Below, piece after piece: positions 11,419-22,618 of a stretch of 64,000 nucleotides of DNA. A model generated the notes under the pieces. It did no database searches and was not told where the DNA came from. It was given only the letters and a program-made list of their open reading frames with translations. Within the stretch, counting starts at the first letter, position 1; every line of letters begins with the position of its first letter. Made by a program: the position numbers and the translations under genes. The DNA comes from Rhytidiadelphus loreus (Eukaryota > Streptophyta > Bryopsida > Hypnales > Hylocomiaceae): NCBI GenBank assembly GCA_947034895.1, contig OX344764.1, forward strand, positions 47,969,348 through 48,033,347. Reading direction: 5' to 3'.

Positions 11419-14400
11419 ATGGAGGACTATACCCATATGGTGGTAATCCGAGCTGACGATGAAGGTGTGCCTGTGATTTTCCCAGTAGGAGCTAACGGAC
11501 TTGCCGATGTTTCGGCTTTAAGATTATCTCTAAGATTTCACTTTATGCTTGATTCCATTCATGTAGATCAAGACGTGTTTGATATTGAGTCAGGTACCCT
11601 ACTTCACACTGTTGGTCAAATGCCGACAACTACTGCTCAGAATAGGTTGTGGTACTTGAAACCTGGAAGTTATCGAGCCTATGGAGTGCCTATTGTCATT
11701 GAGTCCAAGCCTACGGCCACGGGAAGTTTTCCTGGGTCCTCCGCTTCTAGATTTCATACTCCGCCTTCGACCAATGTCAAGCTAGAAACTTTTGCAGACA
11801 TGGTCACCAATTTGAACTCTGATGGTCTTTCTCCAGTACCTCGTTTCACTTTGAAGACTCCATCTTCGGTAGAGTCATTGCCACCTTCTTCAGTATTGAA
11901 GTCAATCGACTCTCCAGACTTAGGTTCATCAAATGAGTCAAAAACATCTGTGGTTAATTGCTTGAAGGGCCTGCGTACATTGAAAGGATGTAGGAACGTC
12001 TTGTCTAAACTGGACTATGATAATATTGAAGTTCATAAAGTTCCAGTATTGCCTCCGTCGTTTAATGGCGATGTCATATTTGAATTGCTAGCTCTTGAAA
12101 ACAGTAGTACCGTCTCTTCAGCGAGACAAATGTCGGGGATGGACAAGCGTTACGATGGACACGTCTGGTCAAAGACTGTGACCACGAATATAGTCAATCC
12201 TATGGGCTTGTCGTTCCGCAAATCGGTTTGCGTGGGTCATCTTCGTTGTGTGAATACTGAATGCGACTTCCTTCATCGAGTTCACAGAATGAGAGATGTA
12301 AACGAATTAGAGTGGGAAGGACTATCTCCGCTACCACTAGATGTTGGACAACCACATCCGCCTGGTTCCACGCTTGTATGCAAGATTTGTAAGGAGCCTC
12401 CTGCTTGTGTGGCGCGTTGTAATGTGCACGTGTATTACGTTGCAGGCAAGTGCACTTTCAGTAGGGCATACGTCCATCTTGGTCATCACGAGCATCCGGT
12501 TAAGGATGGTGAACTCAGAGATATGAAATCCATATCACGAACTCTTATTGGAGAGCAATTGGAAAGGACTCCTTCTGCTACGAATTCCGCTATAGTCCTA
12601 GAAGCAACAAAGGAGTTGTTAGGAGGTCTTCTTCTATGTCCTGAGGGAATGCAACCGAAGAGTATGGACCTTGCCTCCCTTGTTCCTGTACTCAACAAAT
12701 GCAAATACTTAAGCTCTCCGAGCATAAGGAATGAGGTAACTTCCTTCAAGTTCTTGCGTAAATTTGGAGTGCTAGATAGCATTACTAGGTTGAGGGGGTC
12801 AAGCACATGGGCTTTTGTGCAGGAGAGCAAATTCCCAGGTCAAGGGACCGACATAGATAAGGTATTCCTTTTCAAAATGTCTGAACTGGGGCTAGGGAGT
12901 GGAGTCGATTTGGTGAAGCAAATGCAAACTGGAGGAGACCTTGAGGAAGCATGGATCATGTTTGATCACGTGAAGCGTGTTAAAGATTGGACGACCATGG
13001 CGTGTCACGTTTATGACTCCGGATTCTGTCGGGTGATGACAATCGCCTGTTGTGACATGCAATCTGAGGATTGCGCAGCACAGGTTCTTTTTTGGACAAA
13101 CCTCAATTCAGTTGAAGAACGACATGGTGTGGCAAGGACTCAATTCAAAGGCTTCATGGCAGACAGCGCGCAAGTAAACTAGAATGCGGTGAGGACGGTG
13201 TATGGATCGGGGGATATTTCCGTACCAATGCTCAACCGTGAAAGGACATGCCTTTTTCACTGGACTCAATCCATGGAAAAGCATACAAAGGCAGATATTC
13301 GAGGAGACTTGCAGGATCAACATCGTCTGCTATGTAAGCAGTACAAGAACGCCACTTCAACGCATCAATCCGAGGAACGGTACTAGGCCATCAGGGCGTG
13401 GTGCTTGTCATCAGGTGCCACCACGGTGGAAGGATTGCGCAAACTAGAGTTGTGGCTTTCGTTCTAGCATTTCCGTTATCGCCAATGGGGAGGCTTCATG
13501 GAACTTGTAATTTCCTCATTGTTTTCTCCTTCATTTGTAACAATGTTTGTTATGCTTTATGTCAAATTAGTTATGCTGTTACACTGTCAAATATTCCACT
13601 TTGGTTAGATGTGGTGCAGACGTAGGTTCCCTATAACAAACGTCTCGGTCCCGAGACGATGGTCAGTAACCTCAACGGTCTGCACCGTTGACTACTTCAA
13701 ACTCTAGTTTTCCCATGTCATATGTGGTCATAGTCTACAGCCTCCTCTGGTCTCTGTCAAATATATTTATGCTTCCGCTTGGCATCCTCGAAAGACTCAC
13801 ATGCAGAGCTGACACATGTATATACCCCCTGTGATTTCAGGATCTAACTGCATCCGAGAAAGCTGAAATGCCGTCTTGCAACCTTGCGGAAACTGTGCAC
13901 AATAAGTGGCTTCAGCAATCTGGGAAGCGTGGAAACGACTTATATGTTGCTACGGTCGATGACTTTGTCAGAGCATTCATGCAAATGGTCAAATATCACC
14001 AATATCTAAAGGGAAATGAAGGAGGGACGGGACCAGGGAAGGAAGAGTTATTGTTACGAGTTGCCCAACGTTCGGCAAAGCGAACTGGTAACCCGAAATC
14101 ACTCACTGAAGCACTGTCGTCTATTCCAAGTGTTGAAGCTTTCATCAACAGAGAGCCTCATCTCGAAGGTCAAGAAGTTTTTGGATCACAGAAGAGGAAA
14201 GCAGACATGCCACTTGGATGCGAGTACGACTCACACCGACTGGACAAAGTGAACTTCTCACATCCTCGTCGGCAAACGAGATCCTTCAGAGCGAGTTCAA
14301 GTGTTCAAAATTTGAACACAATAGTGGAGGACATTACTCCAAGTGAAGATGTTGAAGTTCCAGACGCATTTTCAGTGGAGGTGAATTTGAGGCAAACTAC

Positions 14401-15309
14401 AATTCCAAATTCGACTCATGTATCAGCAGTTCAAGAAACCATGTGTGATGAGATGCAGTGGCACATTTCACGACTACCAAAGACATCAGCAAAGGCGTGC
14501 TTTGCTCTTCAGGCAATGACAAAGAAAAAATGCACAGCTCTAATAGTGCAAAACAGCATTGCAACAGCGGCTCCGACATACACAGGTATGATGGTCAATT
14601 ACAAGCAAAATCGTAATGATCGTATGCAATTTTTTTTTGCAATGACGACATTGAACGATGTGTCAAAGGATCACGGCGGAAATGGGTGCTCTCTGTACCA
14701 CCTGTTCCTGTTATTTGGCCGGTGAAATTAGGCACCCAATTGACGGTGGCCAAGATTTTAGCACTTGAAGCGGCCGGTTTCCAACTTCCACAACGCCACC
14801 TCATTTCCCCAAGGAGGTTGTTTGGTGGAGAAGCGGGCATTGAAATTGTGCGTAATTATCACATTCCAGATTCAGCTGATGAACATCCTACAACTCGGAC
14901 TGAGAAGGTCGTTCGTCGAAATCCAAAGGCACCCACAACAAAACACCAAAACAACTGTGCATCGGCCTTAACTCTGAATGCCCGCATTGTAAGCGTAACT
15001 ATGGTCCCCCACCCAGGTTTTGGATGCATAGTAGCAATGGACTCGGGAATAGAGCCCCGGATTGAGAAGTACATGCTTACTATTTCCTTGTTTCCGGACT
15101 GCACCTGCCCTTATTTCAAGGAAATGAAGCTGAAGTGCTTGGGGAAGCGTGGAGCTTGGTCAAATTGCAAGCATCTGTACTTTGTTCTCAATGTCATCTG
15201 CAACCTTCAGTCTTCCACGGATGTCTTCATCCATGCCTCAACCTTCAGTTTCAATGAGGTCAAACGAGTGCTTCTTAGCGGAATCCTAAACCATTTGAGA
15301 TCGAATTAG
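11419..15309 (+). pseudogene. MULE-type transposase with WRKY-GCM1-like and SWIM zinc fingers, broken
   Basis: Exon 1 runs 11,419-13,506 and exon 2 13,841-15,309, joined in phase 0 by a GT-AG intron, about 1185 codons in all. An upstream in-frame ATG at 11,266 adds only a hydrophobic stretch, so 11,419 is preferred. A WRKY-GCM1-like finger lies at about residues 268-358 (CVGHLRC...C, CKIC, GHHEH). An RNase H-like region follows, with a YDSG...DMQSED segment near 530, FMADSAQ near 582 and a C-x2-HW motif. A SWIM finger (CTCPYF...NCKHLYFVL) sits near 15,100-15,180. This domain order is known for MULE transposases. The frame is broken by TAG at 13,180, 13,384 and 13,465, and by a one-base change in the T run at 14,630-14,638, after which the protein continues in another frame. 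Full-length protein cannot be made from this copy. Terminal inverted repeats were not found. Confidence 0.8.
13613..13686. repeat. imperfect ~74-bp palindrome, copy 2 (inside transposase intron)
   Basis: The arms GGTGCAGAC (13,613-13,621) and GTCTGCACC (13,678-13,686) are perfect inverted repeats. The centre GTCTCGGTCCCGAGAC (13,642-13,657) is nearly self-complementary. It lies within the intron 13,507-13,840. It shares layout and core with the palindrome at 253-326. Confidence 0.7.
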
Positions 15310-17619
15310 GATTATTTGGAGCAGTCCAACTGTTGTCAATCTGTTGATTTTGTTTTTCACATACATGAATCAAAATGTAGTGAGACTACAAGGGCCACTA
15401 CTTCGATACACTGAGCTTGCATTCTATTCGCTTTTTGCATGTTGTTAATGTATACATGTTCATAGTCATCTTCTGATTTCCTACATGTTCTGACATCCAT
15501 CCATTTCTCTAATAAATTCAGTGATATCTGAAATGACTGTGGTACCTTCAAACGGGATCTTCATTGTTAGTGTGCTTGGCAATGTCTCAAGTAGTTCGGT
15601 GAATTACATTGGAAATAAGTCTTTTGCAGTTTTCCTGAAATGTAGCTGCCACTCTGCAATCTGCCATGCCACCACGGTTATAGGGTACTTACTGTAAGCA
15701 ATTATAGATCATCCATTACAAGTGTAGACTTTTTGCAGTGGTACCTTCTTCCTCCATTGGATTCGAAATATTCATATATTGTCGTAGAGATGTGAAGGTA
15801 CTCTAAATCCTTTGTGCTATGCAAACCGCCTTAATGTAGGCCATTATTCACCCTAATCTTTGATGGATTCTTAATTTATTTTGGAACTACTTTCATCCAA
15901 TTCTGTAATTTAGTTCCATCGTAAACGAGTACTTCCGTCCTAAACTTTTTCAAAGTACTTTCTTTGTAACGAGGAGGTAATGTCATCCATTTTATTAATC
16001 AAATTTCAACATGATCATAGATTCCTAAACCCTTAAACTTTTATCATTTCCGTTTATCTTCATTATGCACTACTTCCATCCAAAATGTACATCCAATACA
16101 TAAACCTAAATTTTTCGTCCATTTTTTCCATCCGAATCCATAATTCCAAAATTTTCATCCAACTTTTTCATCCAATTGTCTGTTTTGTATTTTTCATCCA
16201 AATTTTTCATCCTAATTCAATATTTCAATATTTTCATCCAAAATTTTCATCCATCTACCTCTTTCACGATTTCTCATCCAAATGTTTCATCCTAAATTTT
16301 CATCTACTTTCATCTCAATAGTGAACAACTTTCATCCATTTCTATCATATGCTTTCATCCCCGCCTACTCTACTTCCATCTACTTTTGGCATGGTATTTT
16401 TCCTATTTTTTTTCCTTTGCCTCTATTTATTTTCATCCATCTTATCATTGAACTTATTTTTAATTTACGCTAACTTGCATCCAAATTTCACAAAATATAC
16501 TCAAATTCTATGTCATATTTCCCATTTTTTTCATTAATTATTTCCTATTCTTTCTTAAATCCCCGCTCCCCGCTCTACGCTCACGCGCTAGCAACGTTGG
16601 GTCGGTTTTGACCTTTCTACCTATTGTGCACAAGGTTGACACAAGACTTGGTGCACCTCTTGGAAAATTCCATGAGAGGTTCCCCAAGAAGTTTCGGAAT
16701 TTTCTGACTTGCAAGGATGCCCTTTCCGGACGGTCAACCGTATAAACCCATGAGTGGAAATTCAAGGAAAATTTCCGGATTGTGGTAAAATCTCACTAAA
16801 AATTAGGTTAGCTTCTTATATGTTAATAGCGCACCTCAACAAATTTCGAAGTATTCTGATTGCGGGAGGCAGCCAAATCACCAACATTCCTCCAAATATC
16901 AAATACGGCGGACTTTTTGTGGAGTTGACCGGCATACCAGGAGCATATGATGTCGGAACAAAGTCATCAAGGAGTCTTTTCTTACTTCCTAGATCCCTCC
17001 TGACAACCCTAGCTAGTCTCCCTAGTCAGAAAAGATAACCTCCGAAAGTTATATTTTTACCCTTTTACTAATCCTAATTGGCATTGGTTGTCGATGAGTT
17101 TTTTGCAGGAGAAACAAGGGGTAGGGCATTCTCTAGACTAAAAATGGACTTTTAAAGCCAATGGCACAATCCATTTGTAATTTGGAGTTGAACTCCAAAA
17201 GTTAAAATTTAGGACCAACGTAAAACCCTAATGTGGTGAAAATCCTAAAAGATAAGGATAAAAATCTAAAGTGATAGAGTTACCTAGGTTAGAAAGAAAG
17301 GGGGAGAGTTCCCCGGAAGAATATAAAAGGGCACCCTTTTTCTTCTCAAACCACCACCATTTGTATTCACTTGGGTCTGTTGGGTCTAATTTATGTTGGA
17401 TCTCCTTGACCTTTTGGCTAAGAAACCTTAACAGTGTTTTGGGGGCACCTTTCTTCCTCCATTGTTTGTGTTTTTTAAGCTCTTGAAGGTCCTTGGGGGT
17501 CCCTTCTAAGTAACTTATGTGTGTTGAGTTACCTTGGCTCTAAGTTCTTTTACTCTTTTGTCTCTTGGCTTCAAGCATTGTTCCTAATAGTGGCCTTGGT
17601 GGTGGAAGTTTGAGGTAGT
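15310..17619. other. non-coding, AT-rich; degenerate TTCATCC repeats
   Basis: No gene recognised. The region follows the transposase stop. 16,076-16,445 is rich in TTTTCATCCAA-like strings. A TATA-like string (ATATAAAAGGG) lies at 17,321-17,331, without a recognisable gene downstream. Confidence 0.5.
16076..16445. repeat. degenerate (TTTTCATCCAA)n simple repeat
   Basis: Irregularly spaced copies of TTTCATCC, more than fifteen by eye, occur within pyrimidine-rich DNA. The short open frames here are by-products of the low complexity. Confidence 0.7.
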
Positions 17620-18570
17620 TTAACCCCTAAACGTCCAAACAACGTTTTTTGGCAACATAGCAGTTTTGGGCAGCTCACTACAAACGGAGTTTTCTTTTTT
17701 TCTTTAAAAATTTCACACAATGTGTGCCTAAGGAGTAGCTTTAAGGCCCAACAATTTTCATAACTTTTGACTATATGGTTCAAAAGTTATTGCATGATAT
17801 GTAATTTTCAGTGTTTAGCGGGCAACCCAGGCAAGAAAAAAAAACTTCTTTGAAAATCACTTTTTAAAAAAATAAAAATTTGAAATTGTTTCTTTAGATT
17901 ATTATATATGTGGTAAGCTTTGAATCATTCCATTTTGATTAATGAGATGAAAGTTATGAGGAATTTTAGTTTGAGTTAGTTTGTCGGTAGTTATAGATTC
18001 TCTACTCTAAAATAAACTTTGAAGTCCTTTATTTAACTCAATTTTAAATACTTTTGGAAAAAAATAAAAACATTAGGTGTATATTATTTATCACAACATT
18101 ACGAACATTGGAATTGTCATTTTTCAATTCTATAACTAAATTGTTAACAATTTAGTATTTTTAATCATTTTCTACTTCTTTCTACTTACTATTTTTTCCC
18201 TATATGTTGTACAATTCCAAATGATCTAAAAATTTTCAAGCATGTAGCCAACTTGACTTGAGGAATGAATCCAAAGAGTAAACACGATTTTGGACATTTT
18301 TTCATACAAATGTGACCTTGTGAAATGCAGCTGCCCGTGTTTTCACAGGGCCAAAAAAAAAATCTTTGTCACTTCAAACGTTAATATCTTGCAATCTACG
18401 TGTGGAAACTTCTGAAATTTTTTCCACATCTTTTCAAACTATTTTACTTCAAGATCATATGGTTACATGTGTCCTATAATGTTTTTCATCTAAAATTTGG
18501 AGCTTGTAAATGCAAAGGTAGTTTTGGAGCGTTTTTGGTGAAAACATAGTCTCTAACCTTTAGGGGTTAA
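17620..18570 (+). mobile_element. TTAA-bounded non-autonomous element, copy A (951 bp)
   Basis: It starts TTAA-CCCCTAAACG and ends TTTAGGGG-TTAA, so the TTAA flank and CCCCTAAA end are mirrored. The interior is non-coding and AT-rich. It is clearly similar over its whole length, in the same orientation, to 38,869-39,822. TTAA duplication plus ends starting CCC is the piggyBac pattern; no transposase is present. Confidence 0.75.
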
Positions 18571-20767
18571 AGTATTGTCAAAGGTTGTAGGTAGCAAAGG
18601 CAAATGCAAGCACAAACATGTAAAGCCCTTTTTTTACTAATTATTTAATGACATGAAAATTTTGTTTATCCTATGATGAACTAGTCAATACACATATGGT
18701 TAATTTTTTGGATTTTTAAAGCATGTTTTGTATTTGATATGACTTTTTTGCACTTTCTTTTCAAGAATTTATGAAAATTTCAAATTATAACAAAAGAAAT
18801 TGATTATTTAATCACTTATAGAAGACATGTGATTTCATATTTGAAAAATCAAATCAAATAACTTTCACTCATCCTTGGTGGAAAAATAGAGCATACAAAA
18901 GAATATGGTGTAATTATTGTTCATATAATAATTACACAATCATAGATAGGGATTGCTCTATGATATGTAATTATTCTTCATATCTTATCAATTACACAAT
19001 CATAGACTCTATCCTTTTTCTTCCAAAAAAATCACATTAAATTCAAATCATCACCAATAAATCTAAAGTTTTTATAGCTTATAGAAGACATGTGATTTCA
19101 TCTTTAAAAAAATATAACTAACATAGTAAAGGATTTTGAGGTTTGATTGTGTGATCATAAGTTTTTTCTTTACATAGATGTTGGAAAAGAGGAACCTATA
19201 AGGGATATTGGAGATAACTCAATATATTTTCATTTTAAAATATTATTTGCTTCTACATCTTAGATTTTAGAAGGAACCCCAATTGATATAGAATATAATG
19301 GATTCCTTGCTAAGAAAATAAACAAAATCAAAATGAACTTTAAATTCTCAAAAAGTGTATTGAATTTATTTTTTGTGCAAATTTTAGTTTGTCAACTAAA
19401 AGAAATTTCTTTTGACTAATTTCATTTAAGAAGCATTTGGAGGCATCTAGCCCAATTGCTACTAATTTGTAGCAAATAAAATAACAATAGCCAAATATGT
19501 AGCAAATATAGCAAATTGCTACATGTCTATCAAAGGATATTTTAATTCTAAATCATAGGTCTATTCTATGGCATAGCATTTAATTACTATGTTATTGAAA
19601 ATTTGAATTGAAGCTAATTGTTTTTTCTATTATATGAATAAGAATATTCTATAAAATGGCTATAAAAAATAAGAGTAGAATTTTTTGAAAATATTGAAAA
19701 AACATTAACAAATCATTGATAAAACATTGGATGTTTTTTCGGACCTTCGAGAGACTACTTGAGAACTATTTCCCTTCATTGTTTCCCCTATAGTGAAGGA
19801 CGGCCAACTGTCAGGAAAAAAATAAATTTAAAGATTAAAAGAAAGTTCTAGAAATGCATTGGCAACCTCTTGGCCACGTAGGACCACTGAGGTGTTAGGC
19901 CAACAATCATGTTCTCTGAGTTCTCACAGCATTAGAACCTACAATCTCTCAAAGGCCCGAAAAAACATCTAATGTACGAAATGGCAATAAAATCTAGTAC
20001 CACATTTACTCTAGAAATCTCTCTCAATTTGCCAAAAATATTGCAAAGAGAATTTCTAGTACTCTCAATGAAATCTATAATCAATTGTCCTAAATGCTCA
20101 ATAGATATACATGAAAGCAACAAGTACCTAAAATGAACACCTATTTTTTGCCTCATAGCAAACTACCAAGTCTCCTACTTAGAACTTGAGTAGATTACCA
20201 AATTGATAGTTCACAGGTGCCTCTTTTCATACATTACTCTATTGTTTCCAAATGACTCTATGACCCATTGAAAATTAAAAAAATATTCCCAAGTAGCAGA
20301 AAATTCAGATTCTACTGGCAACACCTCACACTACAATTTGCTAATCTGTGGCCACACACAAGATACAAACTCTTATATTGTCGCTATAAGGCGCTGCTAC
20401 CTTAGTAGCCAAGTAGGGAGAGGGTACTATGCTACTACTGGCCTCACAGATCTACAGAATGGTTCAAGCTCCGCAAGTCTTGACTACCGAAATTATGGTT
20501 TCTAGTCCATAAGTTGAACAAGTCTCTTTACAAGAACCACCAACTTGGTGCAACTCTCCGAACCCACAAACGAAAACTATTCAACTGGAATACCTGACCA
20601 GCTAAACGGTCTGTCATAAGGAATGGCTGAAAGCGCGTCCAGATGGATGTAAGAATTTCGAGTGGAACACCAATGATTGGCTGGTGTAGATCAATTAATA
20701 AAACATCACAAAACTCAAAAGGAGTTCTGCAAGGCACTTTACAAAAGAAGAATGCGCATTAGGGATG
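18571..20767. other. non-coding, 3' flank of the O-fucosyltransferase gene
   Basis: AT-rich, with no gene recognised. 19,735-19,920 is a copy of a dispersed repeat that also occurs at 53,520-53,740 (shared GGCAACCTCTTGGCCAC). The 3' untranslated region of the minus-strand gene ending at 20,768 must lie in the upper part. Confidence 0.5.
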
Positions 20768-22535
20768 CTAGTGTCTTTGGCATGAGCTGAGACTTCCTCT
20801 CGACTGCAAATCACAACTCAAAAGCTGCCTAGTATCTGCGGTTTTCTTCTTGGGAGTAAATTTGATTGGATTAGTCTCAGAACACAAACAATCCGGTAGA
20901 GGATTTGTATAGAAAGCTTCTTCAGTCCTAAAACGGTCCCTTCCTTTCGTCCCTGTTATAGGACCTTTCCTTTTCCGTGGCGCACCTTGCCTGCAAAAAC
21001 AGCTCCCAAAGGCTCAGAATCATTTCATGATGGTGTCAAATAGTTTTAACCATTTGTAAGATTGGTTGTACTGAAGAGGAAGAGGAAGAGGAAACTCAGC
21101 ATGCTGTTAGGGATCCTTCCTCTAGACCCAATGCTTTGAAGACCTTCACAGATGAAGGACCCCAATACTAGATTCAGGAGGCTCTAGGAACACCCTCGAA
21201 GATACAAACCCTACATAATGGAGCGAGTGGGGTTTGAGTTAAGACTGGAACGGCAGCTAGGCCATTTTCCTTGGGAATACCGAAAGGGTGGTCTCATTGA
21301 CCTTTGTTTTCATAATGCACTGGGGTCCTCGATACTTCGGATAAGACTTCATCCCTTCCATATCCTATAGAAAGCTGGGACTGCACAGCGGGTCCTCTGT
21401 GCTACTCGAGTCCTTCATTTATATGTGACAAGTGAACACCCTTTATAGGAAAGGGCTGAACTGTACGTTGATTTTCACAGCACCTTTACACCATTTGACC
21501 TTAACATCAACGCTAAACATCAGATGTAGTAAACTCATTACCTCTGTCTATGGGTGTCTGTAATCAACTCTGCAAGCTTTGAGCCTTCGGTAAGCTCTCC
21601 AGTATCAAGCTTGTCAAAGAGAGCTACAAGCTCCTTCCTGTACGAACCAGAATGGGCCGTGTCAAAATACAAGAGAACATGAGGAACAGCATAAGACTTC
21701 CAGTTTTGAAAGACGCTTTGATTGAACTAGGTAGCAATAATAAATAAAGCACATACATCACGGAGACTGAAATGCACGGTTCCGTGAAAACAGACCTGTC
21801 TGGGGTAATGGTCTTGCGGTGCTCAAGATACCGCCGATGCCCTTCTACAGCTCTTGCCATGTTCCCAGAGTAAGAAGGTACGAACACATCACTTTCGATC
21901 GAAACGATGTAGTCCAGTGCAGCCATTTGAGAGGAGTGATTGACGAATGGTGCAAGCTCCTCTGCGGTTGCGACAGTCTCCTGCATGCACTCACATTCAT
22001 GTTCAGGACCATCCAGAATTTGTACATATACTGACAATCAGCACAAAAATGCAATGGCCTAAAGCAGCTCAAGAATGAAGTTTTAAATAAAAGAATCACA
22101 TGAGTAGCACTCAAGTTCATAGCAGGACATAAAGTTCCAAACTTATCAGAACATACAAGCTTCCACTGTTTCTTTCATTAGTCCGGCACTCTGAATGGTT
22201 AATGAATACGCTCACCTTTCGCAAGACATTTGGAAAACGAGATAAAAGACCCGACATTCGTTCATCACCACCATAAATCTCTCCAGCAGCAATGTAAATT
22301 GGAGTAGTTTTCGGATAGCCCAAGGCCATCAAGAAAATTCCGACTTCAGTTGGTGTCAGCGGGCAATAACCTTTAACCCTTTGGTCGGTAGAGTTGATGT
22401 CCTTCACCTTCCAATGAGCTGTCTGCTTTCTGAAAAAGCATAACAAGAATGCATTAAGGTAGTGCATAATCGCAATAAACAAACAGTATAATGGATGAAT
22501 TCAATAAAGGCGTCAATACACACACACACACACAC

Positions 22536-22618
<83 letters not shown>

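Noticed and set aside
12486..12830. Minus-strand 114-codon frame
   Set aside because: Antisense of the transposase zinc-finger region.
17321..17331. TATA-like ATATAAAAGGG as promoter of a gene or LTR
   Set aside because: No coding region, primer-binding site or paired LTR was found downstream.
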